NCBI GenBank assembly: GCA_023427925.1 | Contig: JAEYZS010000081.1 | Coordinates: 1 to 9,196, forward strand | Length of the DNA: 9,196 nucleotides | Reading direction: 5' to 3' | DNA from: Pseudomonadota bacterium | GTDB lineage: Bacteria > Bdellovibrionota > Bdellovibrionia > Bdellovibrionales > JAEYZS01 | Shown here: in pieces, positions 1 through 7,330 of the stretch | Layout: each line of letters starts with the position of its first letter | Numbering within the stretch: position 1 is the first letter of the stretch | Program-made: the position numbers and the translations under genes | Notes under the pieces: model-generated | What the model was told of the DNA's origin: nothing | Databases searched by the model: none | Seen by the model: only the letters and a program-made list of their open reading frames with translations

Positions 1-2226
1 GTATATGGATTTACAGAGATCATTGCAGAGACAATGAACCAGATCCGTCACAGTCCCGATATCGCACCAAAAATGAAGTTTCAGCATGAAAAGAATTTTG
101 AAATTTTTGCCAGAGACGCAGCAACAAGAGCCCAAGTGCGCGCCAAGGGAACTCGAAAGGCCGAGGACTATAAACTTGCGATTTCGGCCTACAAAGCCTA
201 CCTCTGGGCGTTTGGTACTGGTAACAAGAATGGAGAGAAATACTCTGGCGCCATTCGACTCAATCTTGCTGAAAGTTATTTCAATATAAAAGATTACGTA
301 AATGCAGCGAAAGAATATGAAACACTCGCAAAGCAAATCAAAATACCTGCAAAAAGAAAGTCATATTTAGATTCCAGTATTGAAGCTTATACGACAGCTC
401 TTAAGAGCCAAGATTCACTCAATAGAACCGAGCTTACCCAAGCTAGAAACGGTATTCGAGATGTTGGTCTTTACTACGTTAAGGCTTATCCAAAAGACAA
501 ATCTGTTCCGTCTATCCTATTTAATGCCGGAAGATCATATTACGACGAGCGCGACTTCCGAGGTTCCGAACGTGTTCTTTTTCACTATATAACTCGCTAC
601 CCTCGTGGTCGAGATGTGGGTACAGCTGTTGACCTTATCCTCGATGCATATAATCAAAGAGAAGATTACAAGGGACTCACCGTTGCAGGTAAAAAGATTA
701 TAGGTGTTAGGGCCTTGTCGCCAAACCTTAAAAAAACAGTTTCAGAAATCATGAATCAATCTGAATATAAGAGTATTCAAACTTCGATTACAGACTTCTC
801 TTCAGACAACTACTCTAAAGAACTTTTGAAGTTTGCAGAAAAGTACAAAGGAACAAATCTTGGAGATAGAGCTCTTTTTGAAGCGTTTAATTCTTTAAAA
901 TCCAAAAAAGATCCTGGAGCATACATTCCTGGGGAAGAGCTCTTGATCAAGCACGGATCTTCTCAATATGCGAAAGACGTGACCATGGAAATGGGCAAGA
1001 TGGCTCTCTTAACTGCAGACTTTAGAAGAGCTGCCAAATACTTTGAAATTTACTCAACTAAATATCCAAAAGATCCTGAAAGTAGAAAGCTTTTACAAAA
1101 TGCTGCTCAAATGAGAGAAACAATGGGCGATTTTGAACAAGCTCGTAAGAACTATCTTGCACTCGGTGATCGTGTAGCAGTTGCAAGAGTGGACTTTAAT
1201 GCCAACCAATGGTCAAAGCTCGCAGGGTCTGCCAAGGCCGTTAGTGGTATGCAAGGTTCTTATTACATGGGAATCGCACTTTATCGCTTAAACAATGTGG
1301 GGCAATCACAGGCCTTCTTAAGGCAAACTGTTGCAAACAAAGGATCGTCTTTTGAAGAGAAGACTTGGAGAGCTCATGCTCTTTATCTCCTCTCTATGGA
1401 AGCGATGAAAAAGTACAAAGAGATTCAACTTGTCGCAGGTCAAGAGGCCCAAGCTGTCCAAGTTAAAACACAAATTTTGGCAACTCTAACAAATCAGTTA
1501 AACCAAGTGATTCAGAGTGGAAACGGAAGATGGTCCATTGCAGCTTTATACGGACTAGGACAAGTGAATAAGGAATTTGCGGACTTTATTAAACGTGCCC
1601 CGATGCCTGCAGGTCTTACTCCTGATCAAATCAACCAGTACAAAGCGGCAATTGCACAGCAAGCAAAAACCTACGATACGGCTTCAAATAAGTTCTTTAA
1701 CGAATGTATTAAAAGCGCTGAAAAGTTTGAGGTTTTCACAAACTTTGTGAAAGGCTGTCAATCTAAAGGGCAAATCCTTGTGGATGAAGAATCAGAAACA
1801 CAAATCTTGATTCAAGCGGCTGAAAATACTCCTCCTCAAACTTTTGCGATTCGTAAGAAGCTCTATGATGAGTCGAGAAACCCAGACCTTCTATTGAAGC
1901 TTGCTCAAAGCTATGCTGAGGGACGTGATTACGCGATGTCTGTATTGATCTGTGATCGTATATTGGAAATTCAGCCACAATATGCGGCGGCACACGCTTT
2001 AAAAGGCACGAATTATATGTTTATGAACAATTTGGAATTGGCATTTGAATCCTTCAAGAAAGCTTTGAAAATTAACTCTAATCAACCTAATGCGAATTGG
2101 GGAATTGCAGCGCTATACAAAGAGTTTAATTTTAAATCTAAAGTCGGTCCAGCTGTCGAGCGAGCGAAACGCTCGGGCACACCGTCTAGTCCAGTTCATC
2201 CATTTGTTCGTAGCGTAAGGCTTTAA
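1..2226 (+). CDS. TPR-repeat protein of the gliding-machinery locus (5' end outside window)
   Basis: The frame is open from base 1 with no upstream stop. The first ATG (position 34) lacks a convincing ribosome site and is not followed by a signal peptide, so the gene most likely begins upstream and is cut by the window edge. Counting from that ATG, the visible 730 residues are almost wholly helical. TPR-like helix pairs lie near residues 71-104, 157-190, 313-345, 619-652 and 653-686; the last two are the clearest, with the usual small-residue/aromatic spacing (A..LKG..Y, A...F.KAL). No enzyme motif is visible. TPR arrays are protein-docking scaffolds, and Myxococcus gliding clusters encode several (AglT/GltE, AgmU/GltD, AgmK/GltI). 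The next gene begins 31 nt downstream on the same strand, which suggests one operon. The TPR fold is seen; a Glt scaffold role is inferred from context. The specific Glt orthologue and the cellular compartment cannot be decided without the N-terminus. Confidence 0.85.
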   Translation, partial: VYGFTEIIAETMNQIRHSPDIAPKMKFQHEKNFEIFARDAATRAQVRAKGTRKAEDYKLAISAYKAYLWAFGTGNKNGEKYSGAIRLNLAESYFNIKDYVNAAKEYETLAKQIKIPAKRKSYLDSSIEAYTTALKSQDSLNRTELTQARNGIRDVGLYYVKAYPKDKSVPSILFNAGRSYYDERDFRGSERVLFHYITRYPRGRDVGTAVDLILDAYNQREDYKGLTVAGKKIIGVRALSPNLKKTVSEIMNQSEYKSIQTSITDFSSDNYSKELLKFAEKYKGTNLGDRALFEAFNSLKSKKDPGAYIPGEELLIKHGSSQYAKDVTMEMGKMALLTADFRRAAKYFEIYSTKYPKDPESRKLLQNAAQMRETMGDFEQARKNYLALGDRVAVARVDFNANQWSKLAGSAKAVSGMQGSYYMGIALYRLNNVGQSQAFLRQTVANKGSSFEEKTWRAHALYLLSMEAMKKYKEIQLVAGQEAQAVQVKTQILATLTNQLNQVIQSGNGRWSIAALYGLGQVNKEFADFIKRAPMPAGLTPDQINQYKAAIAQQAKTYDTASNKFFNECIKSAEKFEVFTNFVKGCQSKGQILVDEESETQILIQAAENTPPQTFAIRKKLYDESRNPDLLLKLAQSYAEGRDYAMSVLICDRILEIQPQYAAAHALKGTNYMFMNNLELAFESFKKALKINSNQPNANWGIAALYKEFNFKSKVGPAVERAKRSGTPSSPVHPFVRSVRL

Positions 2227-2257
2227 ATACCCGAAAATCCATCCGATAGTGTAATTG

Positions 2258-4423
2258 ATGAATCGAATACAATTACCCTATCCATTGATGATTTCGATAA
2301 CTCACAAAGGTGAAGTTGTCTTTGAACAAATGTTTACTGAGTGTCCAATTACGATTGGTCGCAGTAGTAAGTGTGACATCCCTCTTCAGCAATTTGACTT
2401 TTTGTCACGACAACATTGTGCAATCACTGTGAATGATGATGTAATTGAGATCACCGATCTTGATAGCTCAAATGGAATTTTCTTTGAAGGTAAGAGAGTA
2501 AAAAAAGCGATCATTGCGGGACCATCGCAGATTGAAATTGGCGAAATTTTAATTCAATTCCAGTTGGAAAAATCTGAAGCTGATGCTCCCACAATGGTCT
2601 ACGATCCTGACGAAGAAGTGACCAATGTAAAAGAGCTTGCAAGTCTTAAAGCCAAAGCGGAGTCCTGCCCTATTATCGATGCAGCTAAGACTCATCAGAG
2701 AAATCTTGAAGAAGAGTTTGTAGGTAAAAAACTTTCAGAACAAAAAGCAGTAAAGAAAAAAGATAGAGTTCCTTTTGCCCCTGCTCCGAAAAAAGCAGAG
2801 GAAGTCTTACCTAAGATGGTTCACTTTAACGGTGATCACAAGCCTTTAGACGTTAATCTTAAAAAGGAACTTGCACATAAAGAGTCTTTTGACGAGCCAT
2901 CTATTTCAGTCGTTGAAAAACCAATTCATGAAAATCCAATAAAGGCAAAAGCACCAAAAGCAAAAAAAGTTGCACCACGCAAAGAAGGACCATACCAAAA
3001 AGTTATTACTCCTCATCATCAAGCTAATCAATTAAGACCGCAACAAAGGGTTTTAGAAGGTTTTGTGACTTGGAAAGATCAGATTTATGACCTTCATCAA
3101 TTTTATGCGGGTGATAATGTCATTATTGGACCGGGATCTGCAGCAAATGTTGATATCCCTGTTATGAGGAAAAACGTAAAACTTGCAAAATTTGATGGAA
3201 TGAATACCCAGGTATTTATCCCTCAAACTCTAAGGTTTGAACTTGAGAACGAAAGCAAGGCTTACTCTTTTGATGAAGCTCAGTTTAGTCCTGCCGTTAC
3301 TCGCAAGAAAAATTATTATACGTTAAAATTAGGAGCCTCAGATTTAGTGTCCGTCGAAGTTGCTCCTGATGTTTGTGTTCATTTAAGATACGCTCCAGCT
3401 CCAAGACAGCTTTCTGAAAAAATTCGCCTCATTAAAGATGAGGAAATGAAAAAACCAGGGATTGTAATTGCAGCTGTAGAACTTTTCTTATTGATGGTGA
3501 TCTTCTTTACTAAAACAAAAGAACCAGAAACTGCTCAGAAAATTATGCAAGAACGTGTGGCAAGACTTATTGTGGAGCAAAAACCACCTCCACCTCCCCC
3601 TCCAGAACCAAAAAAGCCAGAGCCACCAAAAAAAGTTGAAAAAAAAGTAGCTGAAAAGAAACCAGAACCTCCGAAAAAGGTCGTTCAAAAACAACCAAAA
3701 CCAAAAAAAGTTGTAAAAATTCAGGAATCGAAGGTTTTAAAGAAAGTTAATAAGTACCCTGTCGAAGTTGAAAAACCAATGAAGGTCGCAGATAAACCGG
3801 TTGTCACAAACATCCAGTCTGTGGGTGCTCTTGCTGCATTAGGTGCGGTTTCCTCAAAAATGCCGCCTTCGAATGTGCCAGTTGCAATCAACATCAATAA
3901 GAATGCCGGTGGCCAAACTGCGCTCAATACTGGTGGTGTGATCGGCGCTCTCAAAACAAATACTGGAAAATTAGCTGCCGGTGGATTTGCCCAAGTTAAA
4001 ACAAAAGGTATGGGTTACGGAACTGGAACTGGTTACGGAGTTCAAGGTATCAAGGGAACGGCCGGTTCAAGAGCAGTTGCAGGAACTGTTGTGGGTGCGC
4101 CATCGCTTGTGAGAATGGGCAAAGAAGATGGTCTTTCTCGTCAGCAAGTTATGGATGTTGTAAAACGTTATATGACTCAGATTCAGCAGTGCTATGAAAG
4201 ATCGTTGATTGATAGTCCGGGATTAGCAGGACGCGTAGAGTATGAATGGGAAATATCACCAAAAGGTGGCGTCCAGTGGGCAAAGGTCAAAAAATCTGAT
4301 ATGTCCGGAGCTGATGGACTTAACCGTTGTGTAACAGATATCTTTAAACAAATGAAGTTCCCTAAAGCTTCAAACGGTCAAAACACAATTCCAAACATTG
4401 GCTTCCCGTTCGGAAGACTCTAA
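2258..4423 (+). CDS. FHA-domain, TonB-like transducer protein with AgmX/PglI-type C-terminus (GltG/GltJ-like)
   Basis: Residues are numbered from the in-frame TTG at 2255; the ATG at 2258 is preferred and neither has a good Shine-Dalgarno. An FHA phosphothreonine-binding domain spans about 30-105, with the hallmark GR (35-36), SRxxH (51-54) and NG (73-74). A charged linker follows. Residues about 266-382 form a second beta-rich region that looks like a degenerate FHA fold (IIGPGS...VDIP) but lacks the SRxxH signature. One membrane span lies at about 402-418. Then come seven consecutive prolines (444-450) and Lys/Pro repeats to about 488, a Gly-rich stretch (about 550-612) and a C-terminal domain (about 627-718) with paired cysteines C646 and C692, typical of the AgmX/PglI tail family. 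The topology is cytoplasmic FHA and periplasmic TonB-like arm. In Myxococcus, GltG and GltJ are comparable transducers that link the AglRQS motor to the envelope. FHA at the N-terminus, rather than a zinc finger, favours GltG; the assignment is inferred. Confidence 0.9.
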   Translation: MNRIQLPYPLMISITHKGEVVFEQMFTECPITIGRSSKCDIPLQQFDFLSRQHCAITVNDDVIEITDLDSSNGIFFEGKRVKKAIIAGPSQIEIGEILIQFQLEKSEADAPTMVYDPDEEVTNVKELASLKAKAESCPIIDAAKTHQRNLEEEFVGKKLSEQKAVKKKDRVPFAPAPKKAEEVLPKMVHFNGDHKPLDVNLKKELAHKESFDEPSISVVEKPIHENPIKAKAPKAKKVAPRKEGPYQKVITPHHQANQLRPQQRVLEGFVTWKDQIYDLHQFYAGDNVIIGPGSAANVDIPVMRKNVKLAKFDGMNTQVFIPQTLRFELENESKAYSFDEAQFSPAVTRKKNYYTLKLGASDLVSVEVAPDVCVHLRYAPAPRQLSEKIRLIKDEEMKKPGIVIAAVELFLLMVIFFTKTKEPETAQKIMQERVARLIVEQKPPPPPPPEPKKPEPPKKVEKKVAEKKPEPPKKVVQKQPKPKKVVKIQESKVLKKVNKYPVEVEKPMKVADKPVVTNIQSVGALAALGAVSSKMPPSNVPVAININKNAGGQTALNTGGVIGALKTNTGKLAAGGFAQVKTKGMGYGTGTGYGVQGIKGTAGSRAVAGTVVGAPSLVRMGKEDGLSRQQVMDVVKRYMTQIQQCYERSLIDSPGLAGRVEYEWEISPKGGVQWAKVKKSDMSGADGLNRCVTDIFKQMKFPKASNGQNTIPNIGFPFGRL
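3584..3718 (+). repeat. Pro/Lys-rich periplasmic spacer repeat in the transducer gene
   Basis: This stretch encodes seven prolines followed by repeated KKPEPPKK-type units (residues about 444-488 of the FHA protein). Such X-Pro/Lys-Pro segments in TonB and TolA-like proteins form extended rods that cross the periplasm. It begins some 25 residues after the membrane span, where a TonB-type arm is expected. Low complexity, seen directly in the sequence. Confidence 0.8.
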
Positions 4424-4581
4424 TATAATAGCTATTTATAATTTTGAAGCTTCGTGGCATTTAAACTCTCCGCGAGGCTCCTCGTAGCCCTTGGTCCAGT
4501 TCAATGACTGAATCGATTTTTGGAACTGACCTCAACTCCTCTAACATCTTAAAATACTTTAAGAAACAACAGGAGAACCAC
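4424..4581. other. Non-coding gap inside the operon with possible internal promoter
   Basis: There are 158 nt between the transducer stop and the start chosen for the ExbB-like gene. The gap contains two TATAAT hexamers (4424-4429 and 4437-4442), but neither has a convincing -35 box at 16-18 nt. It also holds a small GC-rich inverted repeat (CGAG-GCTC-CTCG, near 4472-4483) without a following T-run, so it is not a terminator. A separate promoter or mRNA processing site for the motor genes is possible but unproven. Confidence 0.3.
4571..4575 (+). promoter_or_regulatory. Shine-Dalgarno AGGAG that fixes the start of the ExbB-like gene
   Basis: AGGAG lies 6 nt before the ATG at 4582. The earlier in-frame ATG at 4504 has no such site and would add 26 polar residues not expected in the family. 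This makes 4582 the likely start. Confidence 0.8.
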
Positions 4582-5223
4582 ATGTTACAAGAACTCATTC
4601 AACAGTACAAAGCCGGTGGCGCAACGATGCACTTAATTTTAATTATCGGTGGCGTCGGGATCTGGATTTTCTTTGAAAGATTTATGGCGCTAAAAGCTGC
4701 AGGAAGAATTGATAAAGATGAAGTTTTAAGTACAGTTAATTCTTACATTCTCCAAGGACAAATTGATAAGGCTATTTCTGTTTGCTCTCAAGTGAGAAGT
4801 CCGATCACAAACATTATCAATGCTGGTCTGGTCGCTGTAAAGAATGGCAAAGATGACGAACAAGTCCAAACTGCCATGGATGCCGTGGCACTAAGAGAAG
4901 TTCCAAAAATTGAAAAGAGAATTTCTCTTCTCTCAACGGTCGCTAACTTAGCAACTCTTGCGGGTCTCCTCGGAACGATCATCGGGATGATTGGTGCGTT
5001 TGCTGGTGTGGCTAACGCGGCTCCTGCCGAAAAAGCTGCCATTCTTGCTGCAAAGATTTCTATGTCCATGAACTGTACTGGTTTTGGTCTTGTGTTTGCG
5101 GTTCCTCTCCTTGCAATCTACGGATGGTTTAACTCTTGGGCTCAATCTATCGTTGACGATATTCATGAAGCTTCTGTTGCTACACTAAACTTTATTCTCT
5201 CAAACAGAGACAAAATAAAATAA
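4582..5223 (+). CDS. aglR: MotA/TolQ/ExbB-family proton channel protein, AglR-like gliding motor subunit
   Basis: The protein has 213 residues and the usual ExbB/TolQ layout of three membrane spans: about 16-33, 117-143 and 163-184. A cytoplasmic loop of some 80 residues separates the first two, and a short cytoplasmic tail follows the third. The second span carries the family signature region (L-A-G-L-L-G-T-I-I-G-M-I, about 126-137). The third has the N-C-T-G-F-G-L...A-V-P pattern with a conserved Thr at about 166. In this family, ExbB/TolQ pentamers surround ExbD/TolR dimers and convert proton flow into motion of a TonB-like partner. The two genes immediately downstream encode ExbD-type proteins and the gene upstream encodes a TonB-like arm, so a gliding motor (AglR of the AglRQS complex) fits better than iron-siderophore ExbB or cell-division TolQ; no TonB-dependent receptor, TolA, TolB or Pal is nearby. 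The family is certain; the Agl identity is inferred from context. Confidence 0.9.
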   Translation: MLQELIQQYKAGGATMHLILIIGGVGIWIFFERFMALKAAGRIDKDEVLSTVNSYILQGQIDKAISVCSQVRSPITNIINAGLVAVKNGKDDEQVQTAMDAVALREVPKIEKRISLLSTVANLATLAGLLGTIIGMIGAFAGVANAAPAEKAAILAAKISMSMNCTGFGLVFAVPLLAIYGWFNSWAQSIVDDIHEASVATLNFILSNRDKIK

Positions 5224-5228
5224 GGTGA
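5222..5228 (+). promoter_or_regulatory. Ribosome binding site overlapping the upstream stop codon
   Basis: AAGGTGA overlaps the TAA of the ExbB-like gene and lies 6 nt before the ATG at 5235. This suggests translational coupling of the motor subunits. Confidence 0.6.
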
Positions 5229-5234
5229 TTTGAG

Positions 5235-5702
5235 ATGGGTGCTGGTGGCGGTGATGACGATTTAAATTTGGTTCCCTTTATCGATTTGTTTTCGGTATTG
5301 ATCTGTTTTTTGATTATGACAGCGGTATGGAATCAAATCGAAGCACTATCAACAAACGTTGATAGTGTGACAAGCTCAGACGGAGCAGCGGCACAAGAGA
5401 ACCCAAATCAAAGAAAAGAAACTCTAACTGTTACCCTCCTCAGGGATCGCATGGAAATGGCAGAGAGCGTTTCTGTAGGAGCAAGGACTCTGCGAGAAAA
5501 AAACTATAAAATCGCTTATCTCGGTCCTAATTTAGATCATGACAAAATTTCTCGTGTGTTAAACGACTGGAAAAGAAGATACCCAAAGAAAGAAGACATT
5601 ATTCTCAATACTGACAATCAGATTTTATATGATCGATTGATCAAGGTATTCGATACTCTTGTGGGCGCAGGGTATCCTGATGTGGGGATTAATACTCAAT
5701 GA
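5235..5702 (+). CDS. ExbD/TolR-family proton-channel subunit, first copy (AglQ/AglS-like)
   Basis: The protein has 155 residues. It has a short acidic, Gly-rich cytoplasmic N-terminus, one membrane span at about 12-32 containing the conserved proton-carrying Asp (D17, in the context L-V-P-F-I-D-L-F), and a periplasmic domain. The C-terminal pattern (about 121-153, ending A-G-Y-P-D-V-G-I) is the standard ExbD/TolR peptidoglycan-binding-like fold. It starts 11 nt after the ExbB-like stop and overlaps the next gene by 4 nt. The usual basic cytoplasmic N-terminus is missing: residues 2-9 are Gly, Ala and Asp. By gene order it corresponds to AglQ in the Myxococcus aglR-aglQ-aglS operon, but the two ExbD copies cannot be told apart reliably by eye, so no symbol is given. 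Confidence 0.9.
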   Translation: MGAGGGDDDLNLVPFIDLFSVLICFLIMTAVWNQIEALSTNVDSVTSSDGAAAQENPNQRKETLTVTLLRDRMEMAESVSVGARTLREKNYKIAYLGPNLDHDKISRVLNDWKRRYPKKEDIILNTDNQILYDRLIKVFDTLVGAGYPDVGINTQ

Positions 5703-6256
5703 AAAACTTAAAAGGACATCACGGCCGCGTAATTGCTCCGCCCGGCTATCATATAAAACCTAAATACGATTTACACTTTTTAAGAAAGAAAAGACAAAAA
5801 GGACATAAGAAATTCAACGACGGTCTTAATCTTACTGCCATGATCGATATGTTCTCTATTCTGGTTGTGTTTTTAATTATGAACTTTTCGTCGACAGGAG
5901 AGATTTTCTTTATTTCTAAGGATGTCAAACTTCCGGAAGCTGCACACGCACGACCTATTGAAAATGCTCCGTTGATTTCAATTGTTGGAAACTCAGTAAC
6001 TCTCGAGGCTGAAAAACTCGGTGATAACCCAGTCTATCTCGAAGAAAAAGATGCAAACCTACCGCGATTAAAAAGCAAACTTCAACAAATGAGGATCATG
6101 GCTCAAGCTGTGAATCCTGGACAGCCATTTAAAGGTCAAGTGAACGTGCAAGCCGATGTGAAAACCCCAGTGATCTACATTAAGCGCGTGATGAATACGT
6201 TAATCTCAGAGGGATGGACAGGCGTTAACTTCGCAGTCACAGGCGTATCTGAATAA
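5699..6256 (+). CDS. ExbD/TolR-family proton-channel subunit, second copy (AglS/AglQ-like)
   Basis: The protein has 185 residues. Its ATG overlaps the previous stop (ATGA), a sign of translational coupling; the nearest purine-rich site, GGGGA, is about 10 nt upstream. A long basic, His/Lys-rich cytoplasmic tail of about 40 residues precedes a membrane span at about 44-63 with the conserved Asp D50 (A-M-I-D-M-F). The periplasmic part contains the K-L-P-E motif just after the membrane and a C-terminal ExbD pattern at about 148-180 (V-N-V-Q-A-D...G-W-T-G-V). It differs from the first copy mainly in this tail, so the two probably form a heterodimer in the motor, as AglQ and AglS are thought to do. 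It is the last gene of the plus-strand operon; only 5 nt separate its stop from that of the convergent gene. Confidence 0.9.
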   Translation: MKNLKGHHGRVIAPPGYHIKPKYDLHFLRKKRQKGHKKFNDGLNLTAMIDMFSILVVFLIMNFSSTGEIFFISKDVKLPEAAHARPIENAPLISIVGNSVTLEAEKLGDNPVYLEEKDANLPRLKSKLQQMRIMAQAVNPGQPFKGQVNVQADVKTPVIYIKRVMNTLISEGWTGVNFAVTGVSE

Positions 6257-6261
6257 AAAAA

Positions 6262-6870
6262 CTACCGAAATAAATTCTTGCAGATCATGGTTCTTTTATT
6301 TTCTAGCTTGGGTATCGACATACTTACAAAGTCATTTCTATATTTGGATATGATGACGGCCCCTTCTAGCGCGAATCGGGTAAGTTCCGGCTGGTCGGTA
6401 TTGAGTAAGTAGGTCATCTGCTTATTCTTAAGCTTTAGGATAAATTTCACAGGCTCCATAGCTTTAAGCGTTTTATTGTTGTACCGGTAAGTTACATTTC
6501 TTGTGGCACTAATTGACATGAGGTATTTGGAAGCCTGAATTGCCGTTAATACGAATTCAGGATTTGCGATACCAAGAAAGAGCCTATAGCTCTTGTAATC
6601 TGTTTCAACATAGAATTCTGACTTAGGAATATCATCCGTTGATAAATCGGTCTCAAGAACCGTCGCGCGATAGATTTTTCCCATGGATTTATTGTAAATG
6701 GCCGCCACAAAAATAGAGTCTAATGCCACGGACGGAGTCGGAGCTCGAATCGGAAATACTTGCTCTCCTCGCACACTTTCGACTTTGACATGAAATGTCT
6801 TAAGTCGTGGTGGATCTGCAAATGCCTGTGTCGGTATGAGGCACATAAGTATTATTAAGGACAGTTTCAT
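6262..6870 (-). CDS. Unrecognised exported protein
   Basis: The protein has 202 residues from the ATG whose complement is at 6868-6870. An upstream TTG at 6886-6888 is possible, but the ATG places a clean signal peptide directly at the N-terminus: Met-Lys, a hydrophobic core, and a predicted signal peptidase I site after A-F-A at residue 18. The mature protein has alternating hydrophobic/polar strands (for example F-H-V-K-V-E-S-V and V-K-F-I-L-K-L-K), suggesting a beta-rich periplasmic or outer-membrane-associated fold. It has one cysteine, near the C-terminus, and no further membrane span. I do not recognise a family and see no catalytic motif. It lies downstream of the small-protein and adhesin-like genes on the same strand, about 67 nt from the former, and may share a transcript with the small-protein gene. 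A role in the gliding apparatus is suggested only by location. Confidence 0.75.
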   Translation of the reverse strand: MKLSLIILMCLIPTQAFADPPRLKTFHVKVESVRGEQVFPIRAPTPSVALDSIFVAAIYNKSMGKIYRATVLETDLSTDDIPKSEFYVETDYKSYRLFLGIANPEFVLTAIQASKYLMSISATRNVTYRYNNKTLKAMEPVKFILKLKNKQMTYLLNTDQPELTRFALEGAVIISKYRNDFVSMSIPKLENKRTMICKNLFR

Positions 6871-6937
6871 CTCTCGAGTTATAAGCAACTTGTTATAAAA
6901 TTGCTAACGTCTCGCAATATGTGATGGAAATATCAAA

Positions 6938-7234
6938 TTAATATTTTACGCCAGGAGCTGGCTGAGGAAGTTCTTCAGCAATTTCGGATTTGAAATTTGT
7001 ACGAAACTTCACATAATTTTGAAGCTCGTTTTTTTCTCGCGACAAGATCACGAGGCGATCGTCGTTGATCAACTCACCCTTTACATCGATATCATCGAGA
7101 TCCAAACGATTCTGAGCGCGTGCTGGATGCATTTGGAAATAGACAGCAAGAATCAAGAATCCAAGTAGAATCACAAAAAGCGTATATAGCTTTTCTGATT
7201 TTCTTTGTAATTTGATTAAATCCCTCTTGCTCAT
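6938..7234 (-). CDS. Unrecognised small membrane-anchored or exported protein
   Basis: The protein has 98 residues, starting at an ATG (complement at 7232-7234) with no clear Shine-Dalgarno. A basic N-terminus (residues 2-16) precedes one hydrophobic span (about 17-33) and then an A-R-A sequence ending at residue 40, which could be a signal peptidase I site. The product is therefore either anchored in the inner membrane or released as a 58-residue acidic periplasmic peptide. After the span comes a compact block (about 45-86) rich in Asp, Glu, Asn and Arg, with D-L-D-D-I-D-V-K-G-E-L and a K-F-R-T-N-F segment. It looks like a conserved binding motif rather than random linker, but I cannot name a family. 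Codon use resembles its neighbours. It lies between the VWA adhesin-like gene and the exported-protein gene. The terminator upstream means it probably has its own promoter. Small proteins such as GltF/CglF exist in Myxococcus gliding machinery, but no relation is shown. Confidence 0.75.
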   Translation of the reverse strand: MSKRDLIKLQRKSEKLYTLFVILLGFLILAVYFQMHPARAQNRLDLDDIDVKGELINDDRLVILSREKNELQNYVKFRTNFKSEIAEELPQPAPGVKY

Positions 7235-7275
7235 ATGAATATATGATATCGGAGTTTTTGATAAAACTAAATAGC

Positions 7276-7315
7276 AAAAAAGAACGGAGCTAAAAATCTA
7301 GCCCGTTCTTTTTTT
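7276..7315 (-). terminator. Intrinsic terminator after the VWA lipoprotein gene (bidirectional-looking)
   Basis: Perfect 12-bp outer arms (7276-7287 and 7303-7314, with A6 and T6 at the ends) enclose a bulged A and a 4-bp inner stem (GCTA/TAGC) with a 6-nt loop. On the minus strand the hairpin is followed by a U-run, 16 nt past the lipoprotein stop. The symmetrical A- and T-tracts could also stop plus-strand transcription. Confidence 0.9.
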
Positions 7316-7330
7316 GAATTTCAATAAATT

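Noticed and set aside
3488..3694. Minus-strand open frame rich in Trp and Phe
   Set aside because: It is the antisense image of the Pro/Lys-rich repeat in the transducer gene; its composition is an artefact of that repeat.
4504..4581. In-frame upstream start that would lengthen the ExbB-like protein by 26 residues
   Set aside because: It has no ribosome site, and the added residues are unlike the family. The ATG at 4582 has a well-placed AGGAG.
4788..5166. Two minus-strand open frames inside the ExbB-like gene
   Set aside because: They overlap a clearly real gene on the opposite strand, lack ribosome sites and show no recognisable protein features.
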